Below, piece after piece: positions 1 through 8,618 of a stretch of DNA of 64,000 nt (the first letter of the stretch is position 1; every line of letters starts with the position of its first letter). The DNA is taken from assembly GCA_003104975.1 (NCBI GenBank), contig PQAM01000008.1:62001-126000 (forward strand), written 5' to 3'. The notes beneath the pieces were generated by a model. That model worked only from the letters and a program-made list of their open reading frames with translations. It had not been told where the DNA came from and searched no databases. A program made the position numbers and the translations under genes. This DNA comes from Candidatus Methylomirabilota bacterium. GTDB lineage: Bacteria; Methylomirabilota; Methylomirabilia; Methylomirabilales; Methylomirabilaceae.

Positions 1-1
1 C

Positions 2-679
2 GGATGGCTGTTGACCCGGCTGCTCTCCCTGCCGCTACCTCTGGCGGTGGGGGTTGTGCTGGTGGGTGCGGCGCCGGGTGGGACCGCATCGAACGTGATT
101 ACCTATCTGGCCAGGGGCGATGTAGCGCTCTCCATCACTTTGACCTCCCTCTCAACCATGCTGGCCGTGGTAATGACGCCGTTGCTCACCTGGTTGTACG
201 TCGGACAGTTGGTGGCTGTGCCGACCGGCGATATGCTGCTTAGCATCCTCAACATCATCCTGTTGCCAGTGGCGTGCGGCGTCGTTGTGAATACCCTTTG
301 GGGGTATCGACTCGGAGGGATCAAGCGGGTGTTCCCGCTCATATCAATCGCCGGCATCATCCTCATCATCGGGGCGATTGTTGCACTGAATCAGCCGCAG
401 CTTTCTGCGCTGGCACTCCCGGTCATCATCGCCGTGGTCCTGCACAACCTTGTGGGGCTGACCGGCGGATATCTCGCGCCAAAAGCGCTCGGCCTCGATT
501 CCACCATCTGCCGAACGATCGCCATTGAGGTCGGTATGCAAAATTCCGGGCTCGCCGTGGCGCTGGCCGTCAAATACTTCTCGCCGGCCGCGGCGCTCCC
601 CGGCGCCCTCTTCAGCATCTGGCACAACCTGTCAGGCGCGGCCCTGGCCAGTATCTGGTCCCGAACCAGCCGCCAGTGA
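2..679 (+). CDS. Bile acid:sodium symporter family transporter, C-terminal part
   Basis: The reading frame is open from the window edge, so the start lies outside. The visible 225 or so residues are almost entirely hydrophobic, with about seven membrane segments. An early PGGTASN stretch and a later EVGMQNSGLA stretch are typical of the BASS/SBF family of inner-membrane carriers, which move bile acids, 2-oxoacids or similar organic anions with sodium. The substrate cannot be read from the sequence. The next gene belongs to a restriction island, so there is no functional link downstream. Family call is firm; substrate unknown. Confidence 0.85.
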   Translation, partial: GWLLTRLLSLPLPLAVGVVLVGAAPGGTASNVITYLARGDVALSITLTSLSTMLAVVMTPLLTWLYVGQLVAVPTGDMLLSILNIILLPVACGVVVNTLWGYRLGGIKRVFPLISIAGIILIIGAIVALNQPQLSALALPVIIAVVLHNLVGLTGGYLAPKALGLDSTICRTIAIEVGMQNSGLAVALAVKYFSPAAALPGALFSIWHNLSGAALASIWSRTSRQ

Positions 680-785
680 TAGGCCCATCGATACGTCGTA
701 GTTTTTGCTTGCACTCCAGGCAACGAATAAGGTAGACCTCAGCAGAGATATGGGGTGAGGCACTCGGGGCAGAGGCGTTTTTATT

Positions 786-831
786 ACTGCCCCTCGCCCC
801 CATTTGGGGGAGAGGGCGAGGGTGAGGGGGA
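786..831. repeat. GC-rich palindromic repeat upstream of res
   Basis: The 160-base gap between the transporter and res holds a C-run/G-run palindrome. Bases 808-829 recur exactly, in inverted orientation, at 4761-4782 inside mod. This is the style of short dispersed palindrome found in many bacterial genomes. I see no separate promoter that I would defend. Confidence 0.7.
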
Positions 832-840
832 ACGCTCGGA

Positions 841-3501
841 GTGAGGAATCACCTACACCAGCGTCTTGCTCAGCGAGTGGACCAATGGCGAGGAGACGGG
901 TATCCTGTCCCGCCATATCCTGCGCTGGCCGAGATTCTTGAGTGGGCATACGAGGGCGAGACCGAAACCCTTCGTTTCCTGCGCCGCCCACAGCTTCAGG
1001 CGCTAGAGACCTACTGGTATCTTCGGCTTGTCGAAGGGACTCCCCACGTTTGCGATCTATACCGGCGCTTCTTCCAGAAGCAGTCTGAACTCCTCGATGC
1101 GCTTGGACTTGACAATCCTCGCATCAAAGAATTCGCCCTGGATGAGGGGATCAATGCCCTCTGGACGCGGATCAAGACGGACGACGGATTCGTCCGCGAT
1201 TTTCGGCTGGAATCGCTCCGCGAGACGCTCAGTCTTGACTACCCGAGCTACATCCTTGCCTTGGCGATGGGGGCCGGAAAGACCATTCTGATCGGCGCGA
1301 TCATTGCGACCGAGTTCGCGATGGCGCTGGAATACCGCCACGACCCTGACGCCCCTTTTGTGCAGAATGCCCTCGTCTTTGCTCCAGGTAAGACAATCAT
1401 CGAATCCTTACGCGAACTGGCCGAGATCCCGTACGAAAAAATCCTGCCGCCACGCCTGCACAAACCGTTTGCCGCCTCGGTCAAGCTGACCTTTACACGC
1501 GACGGGGAGAAGGACGTGCCGGTGATCCGAGGCAGCTTTTACAATGTTGTCGTGACCAATACCGAGAAGATCAGGATTCAGAAGGAGACGATCCGGAAGT
1601 CGGATATCGGCAACCTGTTCACGGCTGGGCGGGAGGATGAGGCCCGCGCCGAAATCGCCAACCTGCGTCTCCAGGGTATCGCCAGCCTCCCTCATCTGGC
1701 GGTCTTTTCCGACGAGGCCCACCATACCTATGGGCAGTCGCTTGATACCGAGTTGAAAAAGGTCCGCAAGACAGTTGATTATCTGGCTGCCAACACCAAC
1801 GTGATCTGTGTAGTCAACACGACCGGTACCCCCTATTTCCAGCGGCAGCCATTAAGGGATGTGGTCATCTGGTATGGTCTTTCGGCCGGTATCAAAGACG
1901 GTATCCTCAAGGACCTGGCCGGCAATATCCACGCTTACGATTTCTCAGGCGACGCCGAAACGTATGTCGCCCACGTCATCGAGGATTTCTTTCGAGACTA
2001 CGGCGATGTGCATCTGCCGAACGGCGCTCCCGCGAAGCTCGCCCTCTACTTCCCCCAGACCGCTGATCTCAAGGAACTCAAGCCAATTGTCGACCAGGCG
2101 CTGGTCAAGGTGGGCCAGAGCCCGACGCTCTGTCTCGTCAATACCTCCGATGAGACCATGACTAAACAGGCCGATATCGATGCCTTCAACCGGCTGAATG
2201 ATCCGATGGCCCCGCATCGGGTCATCCTTCTGGTGAACAAAGGGACCGAGGGGTGGAACTGTCCCAGTCTGTTTGCGTGTGCGCTGGCTCGCAAGCTGAA
2301 GACTTCCAATAACTTTGTCCTACAGGCGGCTACCCGCTGCCTGCGCCAGGTTCCGGGCAACAGCGCTAAGGCCCGCGTCTATCTTTCTACTGACAACTTC
2401 GGCGTCCTCGACCGGCAGTTGCAAGAGACCTACGGGGAAACCATCGCCGACCTCAACCGGTCCGGGCAGGAGACTCGTAGCGCGCGCATCGTCCTGCGCA
2501 AGCTCGATCTCCCGCCGCTCGTCGTCACACAACGGGTCCGCACCGTCGTCAGGAAAGAGGAAGTCGCCAAACCGTTGCGCCTTGAGCGTCCCGCCCGCAG
2601 CGCCGATAGACGGCTTAAGAAGACCGTCCATACCCTGGCCGACCAGCAAGCCACGCTGAGCGTATTGCGCCAAGTGGGCGACACGGTGACGATGGAGGCG
2701 GCTCCGGAGGCAACCGATCCCTATGCGGCCGCCGTAGACCTGGCGGCTCGGTATAGACTTGATCTATGGGAAATCTACCATGAGCTTCGGCGGCTGTATG
2801 GCACGGCGGATATTCCGACCGTCCATATCGAGGTCCTGGCCGGCCAGCTAGAAAAGCAGACCCGCTTCTACGAGGTTCACGAGGAACGGGTCGAAGTTGC
2901 GCTGGCCCTGGTGAAGCCCGATGGCTTCACGAAGGATACGGACAGCTCCGGCATAGAGGTCTATACGGCCGAGATCATCTACCCCAAAGACCGCGAGCGC
3001 CTGCTGCTGTCATGGGAAACGATGAAGAGCAATAACGGACACGATTTCGGCTTTCACTACAGTCCGTACGATTTCGACTCCAATCCTGAGAAAAGCTTCT
3101 TCGAGCAGGTGTTGGCGCACATGAATCTGCATCCCTCTGAAGTCGAGGATATCTATTTCACCGGAGCGCTTACCGATCCGGCCAAGACCGACTTCTTCAT
3201 CGAGTACAAAGACGACAAGGGAACGTGGCATCGCTACACACCCGATTTCATCGTCCGAAAGAAACCGAAACGGGGCGGGCAACCGGGAACGGGCAGGGTC
3301 TTCATCGTGGAGATCAAGCGCGAGCACGACCGCGCGCATCCGGTCGATGGCGAGAATGGCAGGAAGGCGATGGCACTGCGAAAGTGGGAAACACTGAATC
3401 CCGACCGGCTGAAGTATCAAATGATCTTCACTGACACTGATACCGTTCCCGCCGACGAGATGGGAATCGTGCGTAGGTTCGTCGAGGAGCCCTGTGCATG
3501 A
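841..3501 (+). CDS. res: Type III restriction enzyme, Res subunit (helicase-nuclease)
   Basis: ATP-dependent translocating and cleaving subunit of a type III restriction-modification system, working in complex with Mod. The GTG-initiated 886-residue protein has a Walker A motif MGAGKT at about residues 143-148 and a DEAH box at 291-294 (FSDEAHHTYG). A central helicase-C region contains NKGTEGWNCPSL. A C-terminal PD-(D/E)xK nuclease shows PD at 801-802 and EIK at 824-826. Length matches the family. The stop overlaps the mod start by four bases (ATGA), so the two are translationally coupled. The order Res then Mod is the reverse of the usual order. A palindromic repeat lies directly upstream, so the exact start is less certain than the function. 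Confidence 0.93.
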   Translation: MRNHLHQRLAQRVDQWRGDGYPVPPYPALAEILEWAYEGETETLRFLRRPQLQALETYWYLRLVEGTPHVCDLYRRFFQKQSELLDALGLDNPRIKEFALDEGINALWTRIKTDDGFVRDFRLESLRETLSLDYPSYILALAMGAGKTILIGAIIATEFAMALEYRHDPDAPFVQNALVFAPGKTIIESLRELAEIPYEKILPPRLHKPFAASVKLTFTRDGEKDVPVIRGSFYNVVVTNTEKIRIQKETIRKSDIGNLFTAGREDEARAEIANLRLQGIASLPHLAVFSDEAHHTYGQSLDTELKKVRKTVDYLAANTNVICVVNTTGTPYFQRQPLRDVVIWYGLSAGIKDGILKDLAGNIHAYDFSGDAETYVAHVIEDFFRDYGDVHLPNGAPAKLALYFPQTADLKELKPIVDQALVKVGQSPTLCLVNTSDETMTKQADIDAFNRLNDPMAPHRVILLVNKGTEGWNCPSLFACALARKLKTSNNFVLQAATRCLRQVPGNSAKARVYLSTDNFGVLDRQLQETYGETIADLNRSGQETRSARIVLRKLDLPPLVVTQRVRTVVRKEEVAKPLRLERPARSADRRLKKTVHTLADQQATLSVLRQVGDTVTMEAAPEATDPYAAAVDLAARYRLDLWEIYHELRRLYGTADIPTVHIEVLAGQLEKQTRFYEVHEERVEVALALVKPDGFTKDTDSSGIEVYTAEIIYPKDRERLLLSWETMKSNNGHDFGFHYSPYDFDSNPEKSFFEQVLAHMNLHPSEVEDIYFTGALTDPAKTDFFIEYKDDKGTWHRYTPDFIVRKKPKRGGQPGTGRVFIVEIKREHDRAHPVDGENGRKAMALRKWETLNPDRLKYQMIFTDTDTVPADEMGIVRRFVEEPCA

Positions 3502-3530
3502 GCGCCAAAATCCCGATCGACCGCGATAAG
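3482..3530 (+). repeat. 49-bp direct repeat, copy A (res/mod junction)
   Basis: Covers the last codons of res and the first eleven codons of mod. Copy B at 6623-6671 covers the leader and first codons of mntA. The copies match at 42 of 49 positions by eye, and three of the mismatches are synonymous third-base changes in the shared KIPIDRDK codons. The repeat brackets mod plus the protease gene. Confidence 0.85.
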
Positions 3531-5621
3531 AAAACGGAGGTCAAGATCACGTCTGCCAAGGGTCGGCCGATGCTCACGTGGGTAGGCAAGCGACCGCTGT
3601 CGCACGTCACGGCCTTCCCGGCTCAGCATGTGGAAACGTTCGACCCTGTAGGGGCAGGGCTTGCCCGGCCCGGGGCGCAGCAAGCAGCGCCCCTACAGGA
3701 TTCAACGATTTGGCGCGACTGGCCCACCACTTACCCGAAGGGCGGCCTCCTCTTCCATGGCGACAACAAAGAGGTATTGGCGCACCTGCTCGCCAACGGC
3801 TTCCGCGGCAAGGTGAACCTGATCTACATCGACCCGCCTTTCGATTCCGGCGCCGACTACGTCCGCAAGGTTTCCCTGCGCGGCGTCAAGGGTACGGCAA
3901 AGATCGACGGCGAGAGCTATACCATCGGCGAACAGATCCAGTACACCGACATCTGGGCTAACGACAACTACCTCCAGTTCATGTATGAGCGGTTGTTGCT
4001 GTTGAAGGAGTTGCTGGCCGAGGATGGAAGTATCTACTTGCACTGCGATGCAGCAAGAAGCTACCTGTTGCGATGTCTCCTCGACGAGGTTTTCTGCGCC
4101 GACCACTTTCGCAACGAGATCGTTCGGGAGAAACAGCGTGGCGGCAAACACCACGTCAAGAGGTCACTTGGGTCGATTCACGACACGCTTTTCCACTATT
4201 CAAAAGGCGATCAGTTTACATGGAATGAATTCCGCAAAGAAGTCCCTGAGCGGGTACTCTTCGAGCGCTACCCGTACGAAGATGAGCAGGGCCGGTATGC
4301 TCTAGCAGACTGTACGAACTTCAAAGTTGACCGTCCGAATCTCACCTATGAATTTCTTAGTTTCTTGAGAACCTGGAAATGGACTAAAGAGGAGATGCAG
4401 CGGAAATACGAAGCGGGCGAGGTGGTACAAAGTGCGCCCGGCAACATTCCGCGCCGCAAAGTCCGTCCAAACGACGGGGATCTCGTTCAGAGTCTGTGGT
4501 ACGACGTACCGGACACTGAATCACATACTGACTATCCTACGGAGAAGTCACCCAAGTTGATTGAGAGGATCATAGAATTGTCTTCCAATACCGGTGATCT
4601 GGTTCTTGACTGCTTCATCGGCTCCGGGACCACGGCTGCTGTGGCACAGAAATTAGGCCGACGCTGGATCGGCTGCGACATCAACAAGGGGGCGATCCAG
4701 ATCACGGCTAAGCGATTGCAGACGATCATTGGCGAGCAGATCGAGACGCGGCGGAAGAGCCCCCTCACCCTCGCCCTCTCCCACGAGGGGAGAGGGGATT
4801 GTTCTTCGTCCCCCTTGACGGGGGAAGGCCGGGATGGGGGTGAGAAGTCGCCGGCGCAGATGGCGTTTACCGTTTGGCGCGTGAACGACTACGATCTCGC
4901 GATCCAGCACAACGAGGCCGTCAATCTGGCCTGCGAGCATATCGGCATCCAGCGCACCAGAACCGACCCTTTCTTCGACGGTACGCTGGGGAAATCCCTC
5001 GTCAAGATCATTCCCTTCGGCCATCCCCTCACGCCGCTCGATCTGGAGGAACTCAAACGCGAACTGGAGGCCCGACCCGACGAAGACCGACCCGTTACCT
5101 TGGTCTGTTTAGGCATGGAACTCGCCGCAAAGACCTGGATCGAGGACTGGAACAGGCTTCGTAAGCGGAAGAAAGACGAATTCTTGCACAAGCCCGAGGT
5201 CAACAAGATCGACGTCATTGAGCTTCGCACCGATCCCAAGTACGGCAAGTTCATCCGGCACGAGCTGGCCCGCGCGAAGATCAAGATCACGCGCGTAGGG
5301 GCGCGGCTAGCCGCGCCCAAGATCGTTGTGGAGATCGAAGACTTCATCTCCCCGACGATCATTGAACGGCTCGAACAGCAGGCAGGGATTCTCAAACCGA
5401 AGATCGATGACTGGCGCGCGATGGTGGACTGCGTGATGATCGACCCAGCCTACGACGGCAAGGTCTTCAATGTGGCGCTTTCCGATGTGCCGGAGAAAAA
5501 GACCGACCTTGTGACGGGTAAGTACGGGATCCCTGCCCCGAACGGCGAAACGACCGTCGCCGTCAAGGTCATCGACATGCTTGGCGAAGAGGTGCTGGTC
5601 ACGGTGCCGATGAAGAAATAA
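3498..5621 (+). CDS. mod: Type III DNA adenine methyltransferase, Mod subunit
   Basis: Site-specific amino-methyltransferase that gives target recognition and self-protection to the Res-Mod complex. DPPF (motif IV) lies at residues 112-115 and the SAM-binding FIGSGTT (motif I) begins at 373, the beta-class order expected for type III Mod. The region between them (about 4150-4560) is visibly richer in A+T and is probably the target-recognition domain. The first eight or so residues (IPIDRDK) copy the mntA start instead of a usual Mod start. At 707 residues the protein is lengthened by three in-frame palindromic insertions at 3647-3697, 4761-4844 and 5295-5318, together 53 codons. All preserve the frame, so the gene may still work. 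Activity is unknown. Confidence 0.92.
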   Translation: MSAKIPIDRDKKTEVKITSAKGRPMLTWVGKRPLSHVTAFPAQHVETFDPVGAGLARPGAQQAAPLQDSTIWRDWPTTYPKGGLLFHGDNKEVLAHLLANGFRGKVNLIYIDPPFDSGADYVRKVSLRGVKGTAKIDGESYTIGEQIQYTDIWANDNYLQFMYERLLLLKELLAEDGSIYLHCDAARSYLLRCLLDEVFCADHFRNEIVREKQRGGKHHVKRSLGSIHDTLFHYSKGDQFTWNEFRKEVPERVLFERYPYEDEQGRYALADCTNFKVDRPNLTYEFLSFLRTWKWTKEEMQRKYEAGEVVQSAPGNIPRRKVRPNDGDLVQSLWYDVPDTESHTDYPTEKSPKLIERIIELSSNTGDLVLDCFIGSGTTAAVAQKLGRRWIGCDINKGAIQITAKRLQTIIGEQIETRRKSPLTLALSHEGRGDCSSSPLTGEGRDGGEKSPAQMAFTVWRVNDYDLAIQHNEAVNLACEHIGIQRTRTDPFFDGTLGKSLVKIIPFGHPLTPLDLEELKRELEARPDEDRPVTLVCLGMELAAKTWIEDWNRLRKRKKDEFLHKPEVNKIDVIELRTDPKYGKFIRHELARAKIKITRVGARLAAPKIVVEIEDFISPTIIERLEQQAGILKPKIDDWRAMVDCVMIDPAYDGKVFNVALSDVPEKKTDLVTGKYGIPAPNGETTVAVKVIDMLGEEVLVTVPMKK
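3647..3697. repeat. In-frame palindromic element 1 inside mod
   Basis: Fifty-one bases (17 codons) bounded by the perfect 9-bp inverted repeat TGTAGGGGC / GCCCCTACA. It adds a GAGLARPGAQQAAP-like stretch just before the conserved WPTTYPKGG segment. Its left half resembles element 3. Confidence 0.8.
4761..4844. repeat. In-frame palindromic element 2 inside mod
   Basis: Eighty-four bases (28 codons) of C-runs and G-runs ending in CTCACCC / GGGTGAG arms, placed after motif I. The first 22 bases are the exact reverse complement of bases 808-829 upstream of res. It encodes a PLTLALSHEGRG-type linker. Confidence 0.8.
5295..5318. repeat. In-frame palindromic element 3 inside mod
   Basis: Twenty-four bases (8 codons). 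Positions 5299-5318 form a perfect 20-bp palindrome centred on CTAG, preceded by GTAG as in element 1. It encodes VGARLAAP inside the C-terminal domain. Confidence 0.75.
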
Positions 5622-5638
5622 GGGCTAGTATGAGCCCT
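5621..5638 (+). terminator. Small hairpin after mod
   Basis: AGGGCT and AGCCCT form a 6-bp stem with a 6-base loop starting at the mod stop codon. No T-run follows, so it is at best a weak terminator or an mRNA-end stabiliser. Confidence 0.3.
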
Positions 5639-5692
5639 ACACTTACACTCGCAGCATGATATTCGTTTCTACTGGTAAGGGGATCACCTCTA

Positions 5693-6601
5693 ATGCTTAT
5701 CGACGAGCAAATCAAAAAATGTGTAGCCTTCGTGTTGGTGGATGATACCGACCAAGAGAGTCGTATCGCAAAAAGGACGCCGAAAGCCACGGTATTTTTT
5801 GTGTGTGTTCCATTTGAAGAGGGTGCGTTCATCTATGCGGTTACCGCACGCCATGTTATAGATAGTGCGAGGCCTTACGACAGATTCTATGTCCGCGTGA
5901 ACACGAAAGATGGTGCATTTGAAGACGTAGAGACTCAAGCCAGTGGTTGGTTCTGCCACCCTACGACGGATGTTGCCGCAATTCCGGTAAACCTGCCACA
6001 AAAAAACTATGATTTGCTCCCACTCCCTTGTTCTATGTTGCTCACTACAGAGATAGTGGCAAAGCGTAAGGTCGGCGTAGGCGATGATGTCATCGCGGTG
6101 GGTTTGTACAGCAAGTATTTCGGCGTTACGAGAAATCAACCTATTGTGAGATTTGGACACGTTGCGTTGATGCCAGATGAGCAAATTCCACTCAAACTCT
6201 ATCCAGGAGAAAGCGGTCAACCTGTTCTTGGGGATGCCTATCTTCTTGAATTGCAATCTTGGGGAGGACAAAGTGGCAGTCCTGTCTTTGTATATTATCC
6301 AGCGGATCGGGAACTAAATCGTTTGAAGGTCCGTGGCGCAGGACCTGAGCTTCTCGGATTGATACACGGTCACCATGATCTGGATAAAAAGGTGAAGTTC
6401 ACCGGAGATTTTCCAGGAACAGCGAAAGTGCCGCTTAATGCAGGCATCGCAATTCTGATTCCGTCCCAGAAAATCAATGAACTTTTGATGGGGGATGAAC
6501 TGCTAGAGGATCGAAAAAGGCGTTACCAAGATCACAAGGCGCAGCAATTAGCAACGACGCCGGATTGTGCGGTATCCGATCAACCATCGCCAAAGATGTA
6601 A
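5693..6601 (+). CDS. Trypsin-like serine protease in restriction island
   Basis: A 302-residue protein with a plausible chymotrypsin-fold triad: His54 in TARHVID, Asp93 in TTDVAAI, and Ser194 in GGQSGSP. There is no signal peptide or membrane segment, so it should act in the cytoplasm, unlike most trypsin-fold proteases. It sits 70 bases after mod and before the mntA/hepT pair, inside the region bracketed by the 49-bp repeat. Base composition is clearly lower in GC than the housekeeping genes, which suggests transfer. A likely role is an effector or regulator attached to the restriction system. That is inference; the substrate is unknown. An inactive trypsin-fold binding module is the alternative. 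Confidence 0.8.
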   Translation: MLIDEQIKKCVAFVLVDDTDQESRIAKRTPKATVFFVCVPFEEGAFIYAVTARHVIDSARPYDRFYVRVNTKDGAFEDVETQASGWFCHPTTDVAAIPVNLPQKNYDLLPLPCSMLLTTEIVAKRKVGVGDDVIAVGLYSKYFGVTRNQPIVRFGHVALMPDEQIPLKLYPGESGQPVLGDAYLLELQSWGGQSGSPVFVYYPADRELNRLKVRGAGPELLGLIHGHHDLDKKVKFTGDFPGTAKVPLNAGIAILIPSQKINELLMGDELLEDRKRRYQDHKAQQLATTPDCAVSDQPSPKM

Positions 6602-6622
6602 TAGAGAACCCTGGTAAAGTCT

Positions 6623-6671
6623 TCGAGGAGCCCTGCGCATGAACCTCAAAATTCCGATCGATCGCGACAAG
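6623..6671 (+). repeat. 49-bp direct repeat, copy B (mntA start)
   Basis: Partner of 3482-3530. Here the repeated codons belong naturally to the nucleotidyltransferase, since IPIDRDKIAEF runs straight into its fold. Copy A therefore looks like the displaced one. Confidence 0.85.
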
Positions 6672-6941
6672 ATCGCTGAGTTCTGCCGCCGGTGGAAGAT
6701 CACCGAACTTTCCTTATTCGGATCGGTACTTCGCGACGACTTCCGCCCTGACAGTGACGTGGATGTCCTCGTCACATTTGCTGAAGACGCCCAATGGAGC
6801 CTGTTTGATCTGGTGGACATACAAGAAGAGCTGGGTCAGATATTGGGTCGGAAGGTTGACCTGACTGAAAAGAGAGGTCTCCGCAACCCGTTCCGGCGTT
6901 ATGAGATCCTCAGGACAAAGGAGGTAGTCTATGTCGGGTGA
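6639..6941 (+). CDS. mntA: MntA-like antitoxin nucleotidyltransferase
   Basis: A 100-residue minimal nucleotidyltransferase with the family signature GSVLRDDFRPDSDVDVLV, i.e. GS followed by the DxD metal-binding pair. In characterised MntA/HepT pairs this enzyme adds AMP groups to a tyrosine of the HEPN toxin and silences it. The end overlaps the next gene by 11 bases, the normal coupled arrangement. It lies at the tail of the restriction island, where it could act as an addiction or abortive-infection module. Confidence 0.88.
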   Translation: MNLKIPIDRDKIAEFCRRWKITELSLFGSVLRDDFRPDSDVDVLVTFAEDAQWSLFDLVDIQEELGQILGRKVDLTEKRGLRNPFRRYEILRTKEVVYVG

Positions 6942-7293
6942 AACCCGCGATCCCGCCTACCTCTGGGATATGCTGGAGGCCGCGAAAAAGATCGTGAGTT
7001 TTGCTCGAGATGTCACGCATGAACAGTATCGTGTCGATTTAAAACTTCAGGCGGCTGTTGAGCGTGAGATCAGTATCATCGGCGAGGCGGCTCGACGGAT
7101 CAGCGGTCCCTTCCGCAGCGCCCACCCAGAGATCCCGTGGCAGAAGATTATTGCTCAAAGAAACGTGATGGTACACGAGTACGGCGATGTCGACCACGAA
7201 CGCGTGTGGCAACTTGTTATCAACCACGTCCCACGTCTGATTGAGGATTTGACACCATTGATCCCGCCAATTCCTGAGCAGCCGAAGGAATAA
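6931..7293 (+). CDS. hepT: HepT-like HEPN toxin (DUF86)
   Basis: A 120-residue all-helical HEPN-domain protein. The conserved Rx4HxY ribonuclease motif is intact as RNVMVHEY near residue 79, including the tyrosine modified in HepT proteins. The ATG at 6931 follows a strong AAAGGAGG ribosome-binding site at 6917-6924, inside the end of mntA. Predicted to cut RNA when MntA is lost. Both partners look intact, so this pair should be functional. Confidence 0.9.
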   Translation: MSGETRDPAYLWDMLEAAKKIVSFARDVTHEQYRVDLKLQAAVEREISIIGEAARRISGPFRSAHPEIPWQKIIAQRNVMVHEYGDVDHERVWQLVINHVPRLIEDLTPLIPPIPEQPKE

Positions 7294-7317
7294 CCAATAC
7301 TTGATTGCGATAATACC

Positions 7318-7393
7318 CGTGACGTCATTCTCGCAGTCCTCAAACGGGAATCCATTGATTTTGCTGGATACCCGCTTTCGCGGGCATGACGGC
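7318..7393. repeat. Degenerate GTCATTC/GAATGAC-type palindromic repeat
   Basis: Converging stretches resembling GTCATTCTCGC and GGATACCCGCTTTCGCGGG with a final GCATGAC recall the very common bacterial palindrome with CCCGC-TTTCG-CGGG cores. It lies between convergent genes hepT and the AttH-like gene and may act as a bidirectional mRNA end. No gene is seen in 7294-7459. Confidence 0.55.
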
Positions 7394-7459
7394 TTATGTG
7401 TGCTAACTTTCGCAAGTAAGTACGAGGACCGACTCAACGAACAACTCATCCGGTTTCCT

Positions 7460-8587
7460 TCACAGCGGCTGGCGGAAGGGGGCGGCGTAGCCGGTCATTT
7501 CGAGATACCCGACTCCGGCGATCGGCCGGTCACCCGCAGTCCCCGAGATGGCGACCGACCCTTCCCAGTAGGTAACCATGGTGCTGCCGCGGGTATCCAG
7601 CTCCTGATCAGGGAATGCGGCCTGCACCGACAGGTCGAGGCGTCGGCCGGGGACCTGGACCCGCCACCGGATCGGGTATTTGCCGCCACTCTTCGGGCTC
7701 CGCCAGACCTCTTGCGGTGTCATTTTAAAGGCGTTCAGAGGCAGATGCTCGACTCGCCCGTCCGGATAGATCAGGCTGCCGCTGGAATGGGGGTCTGGTT
7801 GCCCATCCGTCAGTCGGAGCTGGTAGAGCATCAGGTCGGCGCCATCGTCGAGTTGGATCGCGAACCAGTCCCACCCGATCTGCGATTCTGTAAGCTGGTT
7901 GCTCCCGAATTCGTGATCCATCCAGGTTGAGCCGGTCACGGCCTGCCGCTTTCCGGAAAAGGTCAACGTGCCCTTAGTGGCCATCTTGGTAACTGAGTAG
8001 TAGTGGGAAGCGCGGCCCAGGCCTTCTGCTTTTTGACTCACGCCATCACTACCATGGATGGCGGGCGGTTTTGTCTGGGTCAGGGTGAGGTCGATCGCAT
8101 GCCCCTCTGCACTTGCGGTCAAGCGGTGAATCTTTCCATCTCCACTGGCCTCCCATGGGCCGTTCCAGATTCTGAACGCCCCTGTTGAGGCGCCGGCCGA
8201 ATCCAGGGCGCCGCGACTTCGGCGCTCCCAATAGTGAAAGCGGCGGTGCGTAAGGTCCGAAAGGGCGAAGTGAGCCAGGTGCAGGTCCCGGACCGCCCAA
8301 CGGGACCGGCTGTCGCCCCGAAGTGCCGGATCGACGCCGACCCGGAAGAAGGTCAGTTGATAACCGAACCGCTGTCCGTCGCCGGTCTGTAGATGGCCTG
8401 AATAGTACCACCACTCGGTTTTGTAATCGGGATGCGAGGCGTGGTCGCGCGGAAAGGCGAATCGATAGCCGGGAAGCGCCTGCCGGAAGGCTTGCCGGGC
8501 GATCGCGCCACTCCCGACGAAAAGGTCGAAAAGCATCACGACCGCAACGATCGCTCGCGTGGCCGTGTTCTCACGAACTCTCCTCAC
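7460..8587 (-). CDS. AttH/CrtC-like secreted lipocalin-fold protein
   Basis: A 375-residue protein starting with a charged then hydrophobic signal segment (about residues 10-30). The family hallmark YKTEWWYYSGHL is followed by SRWAVRDLHLAHFAL. This is the carotenoid 1,2-hydratase/AttH lipocalin family, often annotated as a predicted secreted hydrolase. It is the last gene of a three-gene minus-strand operon after an ABC ATPase and an FtsX-type permease, the partners AttH-type proteins usually have. It probably acts on, or carries, a lipophilic molecule in the periplasm. No specific reaction can be assigned. Confidence 0.82.
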   Translation of the reverse strand: MRRVRENTATRAIVAVVMLFDLFVGSGAIARQAFRQALPGYRFAFPRDHASHPDYKTEWWYYSGHLQTGDGQRFGYQLTFFRVGVDPALRGDSRSRWAVRDLHLAHFALSDLTHRRFHYWERRSRGALDSAGASTGAFRIWNGPWEASGDGKIHRLTASAEGHAIDLTLTQTKPPAIHGSDGVSQKAEGLGRASHYYSVTKMATKGTLTFSGKRQAVTGSTWMDHEFGSNQLTESQIGWDWFAIQLDDGADLMLYQLRLTDGQPDPHSSGSLIYPDGRVEHLPLNAFKMTPQEVWRSPKSGGKYPIRWRVQVPGRRLDLSVQAAFPDQELDTRGSTMVTYWEGSVAISGTAGDRPIAGVGYLEMTGYAAPFRQPL

Positions 8588-8618
8588 GCCTCACCCCTCA
8601 CGCCTCACCCTGTGCGCC

